Source: Theobroma cacao
Taxonomy: Eukaryota > Streptophyta > Magnoliopsida > Malvales > Malvaceae
DNA: 64,000 nucleotides
Reading direction: 5' to 3'
NCBI RefSeq assembly: GCF_000208745.1
Contig: NC_030850.1
Coordinates: 19,322,275-19,386,274, forward strand
Below the pieces are notes generated by a model, which saw nothing but the letters and a program-made list of their open reading frames with translations, had not been told where the DNA came from and searched no databases. This document shows, one piece after another, positions 12,012 to 24,031 of the stretch (the first letter of the stretch is position 1; every line of letters starts with the position of its first letter). Made by a program: the position numbers and the translations under genes.

Positions 12012-13402
12012 TTAGTTCCAAGGCCAACCAACCATCCAACTGTTGGTACAAAATGGGTATTTAAAAACAAGATGGATGAATTAGGAAATATGGTAAAGAA
12101 CAAAGCAAGGTTAGTTGCTCAAGGCTACTATCAAGAAAAAGGCATTGATTATGATGAAACCTTTGCTCCAATAGATAGGTTAAAAGTAATTAGACTTTTA
12201 ATTACTTATGCATGCTTTATGAATTTTAAATTATTTCAAATGGATGTGAAGAGTACATTCCTTAATGGTTTTATACAAGAAGAAGTATATGTTGAACAAC
12301 CCCCTAATTTTGAGGTCTTTGATAAAATTGATCATTTGTATAAATTGCGTAATTCTTATATGGTTTGAAATAAGCTCCTAAAGCTTGCTATGAAAGACTT
12401 TTAAAATTTTTTATTGAAAAAGGATATTTTAGGGGGAATGTAGACAATACACTTTTCATTAAGAAAAATAAATTGGTTTGATTGTAGTTCAAATATAAGT
12501 TGATGATATAGTGTTTGGTGTTACTAATGAAAGGTTATGTGAGAATTTTGCTATGTAAATGTAGAGAGAATTTGAAATGAGTATGATGGGACAGTTAAAA
12601 TTTTTCCTTGGTCTACAAATCAAGCAATGTAAGGGTGGAATATTCATCAACCAAGAGACATATACCAAAGAAATGCTGAAGAAATTTAGTGGGTTGAATA
12701 TGAAATCAATTGGAACTCTTATGAGTCCTTCCAAAAAGCTTGACAAAGATGATAAAGGAAAAAATGTGGACCAAAAACTCTATAAAGGTATGATTGGCTC
12801 ACTTATTTATTTAACTGCAAGTAAGCCTGATATTTTATTTAATGTTTGCCTATGTGCAAGATTCCAATCATGTACCAAGGAATCACATTTAATTACAATG
12901 AAGAGGATTTTTAGATATCTCTTAGATACTCAAGGTTTAGGCTTATGGTATCACAAAGGTTCATCTTTTAATCTTCTTGGCTATTCTAATGCTGATTTTG
13001 CTAGTAGCAAAACTAATTGGAAAAGTACTAGTGGTACTTGTCAATTCCTTGGAAACATGCTTCTGTATTGGCCTTAGTCTTGCAAGAAACAAAATTTTGT
13101 TGTTCTATCAGCTGCTAAAGCTGAATATATCTCACTAGGTAGTTATTGTGCACAAATACTATAGATTAGGCAACAACTAAATGATTTTGGAATGGTTATG
13201 CATAAAATTCCTATATACTTGTGACAACATGAATGCTATAAATGTCTCCAAAAATCATGTTCAACATTCAAGAACTAAGCACATAGAAATTAGACACCAT
13301 TTTATTAGAGATCATGTGCTTAAGGGAGATATTAAAATAGATTTTATGGACACCTTGCATCAATTGGTTGATATTTTCACAAAACCATTGAATGAAGATT
13401 AA
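12012..13402 (+). pseudogene. copia reverse transcriptase and RNase H (broken)
   Basis: RT starts LVPRPTNHPTVGTKWVFKNK and continues RLVAQGYYQEKGIDYDETFAP and FQMDVKSTFLNGFIQEEVYV to about 12365. The catalytic YVDD region near 12490-12515 is wrecked by stops. The frame resumes at 12577 with MSMMGQLKFFLGLQIKQ and runs through GMIGSLIYLTASKPDI to RNase H (GYSNADFASSKTNWKSTSGT). The end ([17 protein letters not shown], then [12 protein letters not shown]) is at 13181-13402. Wording matches the Sirevirus branch. At least four disruptions are visible. Confidence 0.9.
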
Positions 13403-13976
13403 TTTGGTAGAATTAGAAGAGAATTAGGGATGCTAGATGTTAATGAAGTTTGACTAAGTTAAATTGAACATGTTTTTAATGATATATAGCATGATGATTG
13501 TATTTATTTCTTGGTGTAATTGATTAGAAAATGTTTTGATTAGTTAAAAGGACCTTAGAAAGAAGATAAGACTCACATTAATTAGTTAAGGACCTCTTTA
13601 ATTAATTAAAACAATTTTGACTTAAGGTAGTTACCCTAAGTCAATAAGGTATTTATCAATTAAAAGCTCTCATAACCAATTAATGCATGTCTGGTAGTTA
13701 AAAGTATTCCAAGTCAGAAATACAGTAATCGGTTAATACATACTTTAATTGAGTAGAGCACCCTAGTTAATAGGAAAATTTCAACCAAAAAAAATGAGCG
13801 AGAAGTAAGGAAACCTCCCACTTAAAACGTGGGGTAACCAATTATTAACCCTCCACTGAAAAACTCTTCAGTTACTTAGAAAACCCATCCCCAGAAAAAC
13901 AAAATCCCCAAAGTTTTAATATTTCCTCAACTCTCTGAAACCTGACAAACCCTAAATTCAATCCATCAAAAAAATC
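13403..13976 (+). other. non-coding stretch between copia pol and 3' gene
   Basis: No ORF is credible. It holds many copies of a short motif of the TAATCGGTTA / TAACCAATTA type, the same motif that is dense in the 3' LTR, and ends with the leader of the 3' gene. Confidence 0.6.
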
Positions 13977-15944
13977 ATGGCTAGAACTTCTTTTACACAC
14001 TACGTTTCTGACAAAAGAAAAGAGAAAAGAATGGTTGATGATTCCCTTCCTCTTTCATCGAAGAAAAAGAGAAAAATCACTCAAGGTTCTCCAGTCGAGA
14101 AAAAGGGGGAAAGTTAGAAAAAAAAGTTAGGGAAAATAAAAAATGATTGTTACAGCAGAAGCTTCCATCGAAAAAGGTAACACCTCAACCTCTCAGTTTA
14201 AAAGCAAACTACAAGCTAATAGGTTTAAAAAGATTGAAAATGAAACTATCTCATGTGGAAAATCTTTTAGTTGGTCAAGTTTTGATGAAGTGCCTGCTGT
14301 TAAGAGTGATTTGAGGAAATACTTTGATGAACTAAAACTAAAAGATTTGAGTACCTTTGGAGATAAGGCACATAGTCCCACACTAGTTAAGGAATTCTAT
14401 TCTAATATTGTCTTGAATAAGAATGAATTGGTCAATCAAAAGGAGTTTATAAAAGATGGTCTGAATGTTTTTCTATGCGGAAGAGAATTTCAAATCACTA
14501 CTAACGATTTAGGAAAGTTTTTGAAAACAAAGTTTGAGATTGGTGAATTTAAGGTTCTAGAAAAATATGATCCTAGCCCTATTTGGGAGATTGTGATTGG
14601 TAGAAAGGAGAAATTCCCATCTAGGAGTTATGCTAGTGACATAAAATATGCTTAGCTAAGAATATTTCATTACTTCATTGCTTCCATACTTCATGGAATA
14701 AGTAGCAATTTTAGTTATGTGAGTGCTCAAGATCTCTAGCTGATGGAGTCAACTTTTAATGAGATCCCACTAAATGTAGCCAGGTTTACGATTAAACGAA
14801 TCAGAGGGACATATCTGGGAGACAAAGCAAATCTACCATATTGCAACATCATCTTATCCCTTGTCAAGAAAAAGGGAATTTGGAGTATCAAGTTTCAAGT
14901 AGATTTAATGAAAAGCAAAGATCAAGGAATCTTCTTAATTAGTCCATTGAAAATGGGATACAAGCTGGAAAGGAAAAAATGTATTAAGTCCATAAAAAGC
15001 ACACTAGTTCCTTTAGACATAGAAACACCCTTTACACCTCACTCAAGAGTTAGTCAAGCTCTCTTTCAAAGTGAAATGGTGTTCAATTTCTTAATGAGAA
15101 TTGATGGAGAGTTGACTGAACAAGCTGAGAAGATGGTGAAAATTGAGGAAAGACTACAACACCTTGAAGACTTTATTCTCAAAGAAAAGGCAACTAAACC
15201 ACTTGCTCTAGAAAACCAAGTTACAGCTACAAATGTGTCACGTGAAAGAACTACCACAAAGCGGTTTGATTTACATGCATCTGATTATGAAGATGAGATT
15301 GTGAAAGAAAGAGCTAAGAATGAAAACTAAGAGCAAAATGTTGAAGTAACTCTCAAAGAAAAACCAGCTGAAGGAATTGAGAAAGAAAAGAAAAGTGAAA
15401 AAATGGGAAAAGAGAATGATCCAGAAATAGAAATGGAAAAAGAAACGAAGGTGAGGCAGAAAACTTGAATGAATGGAACTTAGCTACTACAAGAGCATAT
15501 GAGAATCCTCTTGAAGAATCTAAAGGTATCTTGCTTTCAGATTTTATTATTGAAATCCTCAGGGAAGCTGCAACTGATCAAGCTAAACAAAAAAAGAAAA
15601 TGGAAAAGAAAGCTCAATTAGCACAAAAAGAAAAAGAGACAACTACCACCCAGCAAGGTCAAGATAAAGGGAATGTAGTAGTCACTGGATCAATATCTAA
15701 GAAAACTTATAGAAAAGGAAGAAAAACAATGGCCATAAAGACCAAAGCCTTCAAAAGAAGGAAATCTACCAAGATAGTTGAGTCCACTACCAAGCCAACT
15801 CTTAAATCTACATCCCTTGAACTTATATCTTTTGAATCCTCTAACTCATCCAAACCTGAATCCCTTTATTTCCTCCATGTTGCCCCTCTAGATGTTCACC
15901 TAGGAGCTAATGAATCATCAATGAATAAGTCTTCATCACTTTGA
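13977..15944 (+). pseudogene. Sirevirus 3' extra gene (env-like position; plant transposon-protein-like)
   Basis: An ATG at 13977 begins MARTSFTHYVSDKRKEKR. The reading then continues in open pieces at 14143-14655, 14743-15330 and 15465-15944. The first half has SPTLVKEFYSNIV, FLCGREFQITTNDLGKFL and then LPYCNIILSLVKK. This is the wording of the domain often called putative plant transposon protein (Transposase_32-like), found in extra ORFs of copia elements. The second half is charged and lysine-rich with likely coiled coil (EERLQHLEDFILKEK). No signal peptide or clear membrane segment is visible, so an envelope function is not supported. Stops and shifts break it. Confidence 0.65.
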
Positions 15945-16124
15945 TTTGTTGAACTACAGACTTAAGCCCCTCTTTTGATTAATGACAAAAAAGGGAGAAA
16001 ATAGAAGGATAGAAGGATAGGGTGAACAATGTTTATGTTATGTGATGTGAACAATATTTATGTGTTTGTGTTTTGTGCTGTGTTTTTATGCTGAACTGCT
16101 TGTTATGTGTATGCTGGATGATTG

Positions 16125-16178
16125 AATATATATATATATACATATCTATATATATATATATATATATTTATATATTCT
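16125..16178. repeat. (TA)n microsatellite
   Basis: Interrupted TA run between the 3' gene and the copia 3' LTR. Confidence 0.9.
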
Positions 16179-16301
16179 CATGTTGAAAGCTTATATCTAT
16201 ACATAGATTTACTTTAGAGGGAGAAATCTGTAAATCTGCATATAAAAGTGTATTGTTTTAAAGACATTGCACTCTTATTTTAGGAGTATTTTGTCATTAT
16301 C

Positions 16302-16318
16302 AAAAAAAAAGGAGAGAA
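16302..16318 (+). other. polypurine tract of the copia element
   Basis: An A run followed by GGAGAGAA directly before the LTR start TGTTGACTCC. Confidence 0.75.
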
Positions 16319-17612
16319 TGTTGACTCCATATATTTTTTATGATAACAAAACATTCTTTATTCATTAATGTCTAACTTCACTATTTAAGTGTGCATAATA
16401 TAGTTAATTCCCCTAACAAATTTGTTAATTAAGGGCAAGTCAAGATGCTTGCTAAATTTGAAGATGAGTTAATCAATTAAAGAAAGAAAGAAGAAAGTGA
16501 TTAGTAAAGACAAAACATTAATAACTGATTAACAATGAGCCTTAATTAGTGAAGGCGCAATAGGGAGCTAGACAAAAACATGACATAAAATCCTTAATCG
16601 GTTAGCACTAGGGTTAATAGATTAAGAAGGTGCTGGAGGCTGAAAACAGAGTCATGCTAATCGGTTAAGGAGTTTGGTTAGTTGGTTAGAGCAGAAGGAG
16701 TTTGATTAAAGCTAATTTTAATCAGTTAAGGTTGAAGAAAGTGAAGCCTCATCAAGTTAAAGAAAGAGTTAACCAATTAAAGGAATTCTGCTGTGCAGAG
16801 AAAAATAAAGATAGAAAGTTTCTAATCGGTTAGAGATTCCTCAACCAGTTAACACAGTAAATAGAGTTGCCAAACAGTACAAGGTATAAAAGGTGTAATC
16901 AGTTAGAGCCTACCCATAACCAAGTAGCGAAACTTTGTCTACCTATTTGAATTTAAACATCAGGGGACAAAATAACGACTAGAATGGCATCAGAGTTGTT
17001 TCTAATGGCTAGAATTTGTCATAAACAACAAAATTTGACTCCCCAAGTATAAAAGGAAGAGAAAAAGATTGAAGTACCAAGAGCTATTTTGAGCAAAAAG
17101 CTAAAAAACTTTCACCAAAAACACTTGTTTTTCATTCCTATTCTTGAAAAAGTGTTTGAGCGTGATTAGAATCTTTCTAGATCTATAAAGGTAATCAGTT
17201 GTACTTCTTTTTCTTTTTTTTTTAAAGAAATTAGAATATTGGAAGCACTCTAAAGTCTATTATAAGGGATTAGAGCTTAGGTTAGAAGCTCACTTTGTAA
17301 AAGTTTGGTAGAAGCTGTTATTTCCATTGGTATAGTGAAGTTGGGTTGAAAATCCTTGATTAGGAGATCAAGGTAATGGATTTAGGTCAAGGAGACCAAA
17401 CCACTATAAACACTTATGCATTGTCCATTTTTCTCTACCCTTCCTTACTTTGTGTCTTTTAACTATAACAAGCTATAAATCTTCTCTTTTAACTATAACA
17501 AGCTTTAAATCTTCCTTTCTCTAATTGATTAGGGGCTCTACAAGTTGAAAAGGGCTAACCCTAAAATTTTTAGTGTTATTCACCCCCCTCTAGCACACTA
17601 ACGGAACCAACA
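16319..17612 (+). repeat. 3' LTR of the Sirevirus-type copia element (1294 bp)
   Basis: Starts TGTTGACTCC and ends CACCCCCCTCTAGCACAC...ACCAACA, the typical Sirevirus LTR end. Two TATA boxes (TATAAAAG at 16885-16892 and 17048-17055) are present, the latter better placed. Around ten copies of a TAATCGGTTA-like motif lie upstream of them. The 5 bases after the end, TGTCA (17613-17617), should be repeated at the left end of the element outside the window. Confidence 0.85.
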
Positions 17613-18370
17613 TGTCAAATAAACATAATTTTTTAAAAAAATTAAATATTTAAATTTTTATTCTTGAGTTTAAATTATTTTACGGCTTACAAATTTTAAT
17701 TTACGAATGAATAATAGTGAAGATAAAAAGAATTAAAGTGAAAATTAGTAGTTGAAAAACTTTGACGTAAAGAAGTAAAAATTAATGTAAAAAAATTAAA
17801 GGTGCAAAAAAAAATTTCAAAATATTGACGTAAATGTATAAGATTTAATGTAACAAGTCAATTATGTCAAATAAACATAATTTTCATGAAACTTAAATAT
17901 TTAAATTTTTATTATCGAGTTTAAAGTGTATTAGGGCTTACAAATTTTAATCTATGCATGAATAATAGTAACGATATAAAAAATTATGTTGAAAATTAGT
18001 AGTAGAAAAGCCTTTATGTAAAATAGTAAGAATTAACGTAAAAAATTATGAAGGTGGAATAAGCATTGTCAAAAGATTGACATAAATGTTTGAGATTTAA
18101 TTTAACAAGTCAGTTATGTCAAATAAACATAATTTTTTAAGAAATTAAACATTCTAATTTTTATTGTCAAGTTTAAAGTATTTTATGGTTTACAAGTTTT
18201 AATCTATGAATAAATAATAGTAAGGATAAAAATAATTATTGTAAAAGTTAGTAGTTGAAAAACTTTGACGAAAACAGTAAGAATTAACGTAAAAAATTAT
18301 AAAAGTGAAACAAGTATTGTTAAAATATTGACATAAATATATAAGATTTAATATAACAAGTCATAATAAT
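17613..18370. repeat. three tandem units of about 250 bp
   Basis: Units start with TGTCAAATAAACATAATT at 17613, about 17866 and about 18116, and each ends near a TAAGATTTAAT...ACAAGTCA phrase; a partial phrase closes the array at about 18361. The units are AT-rich and non-coding. The copia element inserted at the start of a unit, so further units may lie left of it. Confidence 0.85.
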
Positions 18371-19134
18371 AATTTTAATTGAATTAAATTAGTTATTTAT
18401 AATGATAGTATTAAAAATAATAATATTCTTGTATTTTAAAGTAAAAGATAGAATAAAAATACAAATTAAATAACATTTAAAATAAAATCCATTAGTGTAT
18501 AAATTATCTATATTGTTAATATAATATGAATAAGTTTAGAAATTATTTATGTTATTTACCTATTAACCTATTAAACTGGTTTTTATTATTTTTTAAAAAA
18601 TTATTTTAATTAACCTTATAGTAAGGTTAACCTTACTGTAGAATTCACCTTGACTAACCAACAACAACAAGTCAATCTGATTAATATGACAAAATTGCCG
18701 TTTCGTTAGAAGTTTGGACATCAACAAATCACATTTCGGAACAGCCTATCCATGGTCATGACCACCTTGTATTTAATTCAAAAAAGGCTTTTTTTTTAAC
18801 ATTAACTCTATTTCAAATGAAATATTTATTCTTTTTGTCAATTTTTGACAATCAAATTTAGAATCATCTTCATGTCTCTTTTGTTAATATTTTTAACTTA
18901 CTTTTTTATGTCTCATATTAATTTTTTATATTGAAATCTATAATCAATAATTTTATAATATTTTTTAAAAATTAAATAAATTGAAATAAATATTTTATTA
19001 TTTATATCAAAATAAAAAATTAATTAAAAAATCTTTATATCAAATCAAAATTTTAAAAAAAAATACTACCTATAAAATCTATTTTCCTTGAACAGGTCTA
19101 TTATAAGGTAGGCATTCATTTTTGGCTTAGCAGC
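18371..19134 (+). promoter_or_regulatory. upstream region of the ammonium transporter
   Basis: AT-rich with no ORF or recognised repeat. A TATA-like TATAAAAT at 19071-19078 lies 57 bases before the start codon and would give a 5' leader of about 30 bases. No other element is called. Confidence 0.4.
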
Positions 19135-21244
19135 ATGGCCGCTCTTCCTCCAAACCCGGTGCCGCTGGCCTACCAAGGCGGCACACCAGCAGTACCAGTT
19201 TGGCTAAACAAAGGAGATAACGCGTGGCAGATGATATCCGCCACGCTTGTTGGCCTCCAGAGCGTGCCCGGCTTGGTCATCCTCTACGGTAGCGTTGTCA
19301 AAAAAAAGTGGGCAGTGAATTCAGCTTTCATGGCCCTTTATGCTTTTGCTGCCGTAGTTATATGCTGGGTCCTTTGGGCGTACAACATGTCCTTTGGGCA
19401 TAAGCTTTTGCCCTTTTGGGGTAAAGCAGGGCCTGCCTTGGGCCAAAAGTTTCTAGTAAATCAAGCACTACTCCCTGAGACAACACAATTCCATCATGAT
19501 GGTACGGTGGAGACGGCTATGGTGACACCGTTATATCCTATGGCGTCTATGGTTTGGTTTCAGTGCGTGTTCGCGGCGATCACGGTGATTATACTAGCTG
19601 GGTCAGTGCTGGGGAGGATCAATATAAAAGCCTGGATGGCTTTTGTACCGCTTTGGCTCACTTTCTGTTATACTGTCGGTGCGTTTAGCTTGTGGGGTGG
19701 AGGTTTCCTGTTTCACTGGGGCGTTATTGACTACTCTGGTGGTTATGTTATTCATCTTTCTTCAGGGATTGCTGGTTTTACTGCCGCCTTTTGGGTTAGT
19801 CTCCAATCTCATGAACCTTAATTCTGATCTGACATTGACCACGAAATAGGAAGTCTATTATTGAGTAAGGAATAGTGTTGAACTGGAAGAACATAACTTT
19901 CAGTCAACCCTAACGTTTCACTCCAACTTTTTTACTCTTCGAAGTACACTTCATTCCCAAAAAGGTTACATTTGGAATTATAAGGCATTATATTCACTTA
20001 AAGGTTTTATAAGAAAAGACAAAAAATTGATGTTCTCCCCTTCGGTGGTTTTGGTTTAAAATGAAAATCTTGATTTTATTATGGTTTCTAGGGAATTAGG
20101 CTTCTTTAATTATTTTTTTGTCTATTATGTTTTACTATATTTACCATTACCATTTACATGTGTAAAATTGCACTTAATAACCGTTGAATTCATTTTATTG
20201 ATGATAATTATTAAAACCATATGTGGATGAAAAGTAATATTAGCGTTCATTAATTCCAACTTGGAATCATTCTGAGGATCTGATAGTGCCTGTGTGATGC
20301 AGGTGGGGCCAAGATCCAAAAAGGACAGGGAGAGATTTCCTCCAAACAATGTGCTACTGATGTTGGCAGGGGCAGGATTGCTGTGGATGGGATGGGCAGG
20401 TTTCAACGGTGGAGATCCTTACGCTGCCAACGTTGACTCTTCCATGGCCGTTCTAAACACTAACATTTGTGCAGCTACTAGCTTTCTTATTTGGACTTGG
20501 CTTGATGTTATTTTCTTCAAGAAACCTTCCGTCATTGGTGCCGTCCAGGGCATGATTACAGGCCTTGTTTGCATCACTCCTGGAGCAGGTATTAACGAGG
20601 CTTCAATTTTTTCTCTTGGTGTTGGTGGGTTTACGTGTTATTTAAATGTACTCTTATTAAATTGAATTCTCTCTCTCTCTCTCTCTTCCTTTTCTTTTTT
20701 TTTTTCCCCTAAAAAACATATAGGTCTCGTGCAAGGATGGGCTGCGATAGTGATGGGAATTCTATCAGGCAGCGTCCCATGGTTCACCATGATGATCGTA
20801 CACAAGAGATGGACACTGCTTCAGCAAATTGATGACACACTAGGAGTGTTTCATACTCATGCAGTTGCGGGACTTCTTGGCGGAGTCCTGACCGGTCTCT
20901 TTGCTGAACCTCAGCTCTGTGCAATGTTTTTACCCGTTGCAGACTCAAGGGGAGGCGTCTATGGAGGCTCCGGGGGGATGCAGATCCTTAAGCAATTAGC
21001 AGGCGGCGCTTTCATAATCGGATGGAACCTTGTCCTCACATCAATTATTTGTGTAGCTATCAACCTAGTAATCCCGTTGCGTATGTCGGAAGAACAGTTA
21101 TCAATTGGAGATGACGCGGTGCATGGCGAAGAGGCGTACGCTCTATGGGGTGACGGAGAGAAGTACGATTCAACCAAGCATGGGATGTACTCAGATGATA
21201 CCTTGCACAGTAAGGCTTTCACTGGGGCTACTCAGGTGGTTTGA
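19135..21244 (+). CDS. AMT: ammonium transporter, AMT2/AMT3 clade (3 exons)
   Basis: Plasma-membrane ammonium channel/transporter of the Amt/MEP/Rh family. Exons are 19135-19794, 20303-20588 and 20724-21244; the introns begin GTTAGT and GTATTA and end GCAG and ATAG. The spliced product is 488 residues, normal for the family. The N-terminus has [10 protein letters not shown] and [16 protein letters not shown]. The twin pore histidines are His207 ([10 protein letters not shown]) and His361 (FHTHAVAG). The C-terminal regulatory tail carries [20 protein letters not shown], typical of AMT2/AMT3 rather than AMT1. About 11 membrane segments are expected. No stop or shift was seen. I cannot separate AMT2 from AMT3 by eye, but two introns and the wording lean to AMT3. 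Confidence 0.93.
20667..20707. repeat. CT microsatellite and T-rich run in transporter intron 2
   Basis: A (CT)n run followed by a pyrimidine stretch just before the acceptor at 20723. It serves as the polypyrimidine tract of the 135-bp intron and is prone to length change. Confidence 0.85.
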
Positions 21245-21934
21245 TTAAAATTTACAAGGTCAAACATCAGGCGGATAAATGTGAAAAATTGATGGACAAT
21301 ACAAACATTCAACTTCATATGTAATCAGGCGCTGGTTAAGTTCTTCACCGAAAAGGGCAGAAGCTAGGTTTCATTAGCCTGTGCTTCTACGTGCAAAACA
21401 CTTTGTACATATCATCCAGTCTTCTACATAACCGTGGTGTTGTTTTTAGCTTTATTTGCCAATAAGATGTTAGATGCAATACATCGAGCATGTTCGACAA
21501 AACATGGTCACACTTTTGTTTTAGTAGTTTTTGTTACATAAGCATTGCACTTTGGTCATTTAATATGAGAACGTTATCATTATAATAATAGAAATAATAA
21601 ATTTGTGAAACAAGATTCCATTAATATTTAATTAGTTAACATTTTAAGTTTAAAAATATGGAATATTTGAAAGAAAAGAAGGATGTATTTTCAAGAAAAT
21701 CTCTAAAATGAAACCAATTTCACGCCTAAAATAAAGTTTCTTTTATAGAAAGGAATGCACAGTAATCAAATTTTAGTAAGTAACTTTTAATATCATAAAA
21801 ATTAAAAAGAGAAAACACATAAATTTTTCACATATATATTTTCAACCTCCAATAATTTGTATGTTTAGAAAATGATATAAAAACAATGTAATACAATCAA
21901 TTTAAACTTTATTAATAAAAGCTGATATCATAAA
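21245..21934 (+). other. 3' flank of the transporter gene
   Basis: Contains the 3' untranslated region (extent not determinable by eye), then AT-rich sequence without ORFs or a recognised repeat. Confidence 0.5.
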
Positions 21935-22473
21935 TGTCACAATCCATTTCTGGAGGCCTGTGATCGATACTAGGTCCTACCTGTTTATAATCCGTTAGGT
22001 CCTAGTAAGTCTCATTTCTATTAACCATTCATTAACTGTTCATTAATGATTCATACGTGGACTTGTTATCCACCATAACTGTGAAACCCCCAATTTTTAT
22101 AGGAAGATAGTAGGTTAAATCCTTAGATGAGCTTAACATCTATTATGCATGATTTTGTTTATTGAATATAGCCACCTTGGTTGGTTGTCACTATTGAAGT
22201 TAAAATTTTTTCTAAATTTAGAAGGGGTCAAGATATATGATTTTTATAAACAATCTAATGGAAATACAAAATGGCGGTAATGGTTCCTTTGGTATTGATA
22301 TAACCTGCAATGATTTTTTTATAATTTTTTAACTATGTTTGTTATGATAAATGAGAACTTAAAATCTAATTTCAATTGAACTTTTTTAATTTTGTTCTTG
22401 TAACCCAAATTTATATTTTGATTCTTTTGAAATTTTATTTTTTTGATACTTTTTGTTGAATCCAAATGGGGGG
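21935..22473. repeat. degenerate gypsy LTR terminal fragments
   Basis: TGTCACAATCCATTTCTGGA at 21935 resembles the left end of the LTR at 24032 (TGTCACATCCCATTTTGTGA) and stays alignable for roughly 100 bases (GTTAGGTCCTAGTAAG). A second LTR-like start, TGTGAAACCCCCAA, is at 22080. Both are truncated; no coding sequence follows. Confidence 0.45.
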
Positions 22474-24031
22474 TTGTTTGTGATAATTCTATTTTATAAA
22501 ATTATTTTATTCCAATTTTGTTATTAAATATTAGCTAAGTCCTCAATTTTCAATTATAATTTATTTATTTTTAGTTGTTTTTATAATTTGTTTATTTTTA
22601 AGTGAGTTATTTTAATTTTATGTTATTATTTTTAATTTGATTATTATTTATTAGTTTTTATATTTTTTGTAGGAACTAAAAGAAATTGGACTTAATTTTG
22701 AAAAGTGAGATGTTGAAAGACCCGAAAGTGTGCTTGCATATGCTTCAGTTTTTTGGCCATAACTTGAGTTACAAAACTCCAAATTATGCGATTCTTAGAC
22801 CATTGGAAAGTTAAGAGATAGAGCTACAGCTTTCATGAATATCACTTTACCTAGTTCTACATCAAAGATAGAGAAAATCGTGTTAGAAAATAGCTAGATG
22901 TACTATGCCGAGAATGAAAATTTGTAAAGATTGACAATTGATTTATGGGCCTCTCGTTACACTTTTAAGCCCAATGAAACCCTAGGTCAACTTAAGGAAC
23001 TTTAGATTAAGTTTATTAGTATAAATAGGATATGTTTAACAACATTAGGGAGAGAAGTTTTGGGAGATTCAATAAGCTAGGAGTTGAGGCTGAAACTTGG
23101 AGATCAATGCAGCAAATATTGTTTTGTTTTCTTCCTTGGCTTTTATTTTTCTTGTTTCTCTCAATGGTTGAATTATATACAATGTTATTTGTTTTTGCAA
23201 TTATAAGTAGCTAATTTTCTATTTCTAGGATTGTAATTGAACTCACATGTAATCTAAATTTTTAATCTCTTTCTTACTTATCTTCAATGGGAATTGAATT
23301 GTTTATTCCAATTTATTCTTAATGCTTTTAATTGCCTGATCATCAATAAATTGAGTTAGGAACCTAAACAAATTTGGGAAAGGGAGTTTAGTGTAAACTA
23401 AAATTGGGATAGCATATGATCATATTAATTAATTTGTATATAGGATAGGGATATACCTATAGGCCATATGTAGCCAGATTAGAGCCTGAACTTAATGAGT
23501 CTGTTTTAATTTCAATTCACATGGGGATATAGTGTTTTGGTTAAAATAGATATTTTTATAGGATGAGTTGAGAGACCCTTATAAATAATTTAAGACTCTA
23601 GGTTAGCAATTCAATCCATTGAAATAAGTTAAGGAAGAGAGGTAAGATTTAGATAAAGTGTGAGGGATATTGTAATTCTAAGCTTGTTTGATTTGATATT
23701 TTCTTAAGTTATTATTATTTTGATTTTTTCCTATTAGTTTAAATTTCAGTTAATTAGTTTAGTTGATCAATTAATTTTGAGTGTTTGGATAAGATTAAAT
23801 TGTTCTAATTTTAATACTTAGTAAAATTTTAAATCAATTCTCTGTGGGATCGATACTCTGCTTGCTAATATACTGTCTATTCGATACGTATACTTGCGTA
23901 ATGGAATTTTAATTGATAGTTTGTTTATTTATATTAAATATTTTAAGTAAAGAGAGATTAAAAAAGAAAAAAGTAAAAATGAAGACATTTACTTAAATGG
24001 TATTAAATGTAAATAAGCTTAATAGGCTTTT
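22474..24031 (+). repeat. Athila-like LTR (left copy), remnant
   Basis: Shares a long block with 47480-48420, including TTTGTTTTCTTCCTTGGCTTTTA, TTATAAGTAGCTAATTTTCT and CTCTGTGGGATCGATACTCT, the latter a hallmark just before the LTR end in Athila/Tat-type elements. A TATA-like stretch AGTATAAATAGG is near 23016. The start is approximate and the end degenerate. No primer site follows, so this is a solo or truncated LTR. The 60-codon ORF at 23032 is not a gene. Confidence 0.6.

Larger units (their letters stand above)
7930..17612 (+). mobile_element. Ty1/copia element, Sirevirus-type (3' half, interrupted)
   Basis: Integrase, RT and RNase H occur in copia order. They are followed by an extra 3' gene, a purine tract with the Sirevirus-like context TTGTCATTATCAAAAAAAAA, and a 3' LTR. 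The gag-pre-integrase segment begins exactly where element 1 ends (7930), so its upstream half lies left of element 1, outside the window. A solo gypsy LTR (9196-12006) splits RT. Numerous stops and frameshifts make the copy inactive. The Sirevirus assignment rests on the RT/RNase H wording, the extra 3' gene and the LTR ends; I am fairly sure of it. Confidence 0.88.

Noticed and set aside
19643..19849. Alternative ORF inside transporter exon 1, and extension of exon 1 to 19821
   Set aside because: The first is an off-frame shadow; the second runs into intron 1 past a good GTTAGT donor, and family similarity resumes at 20303.
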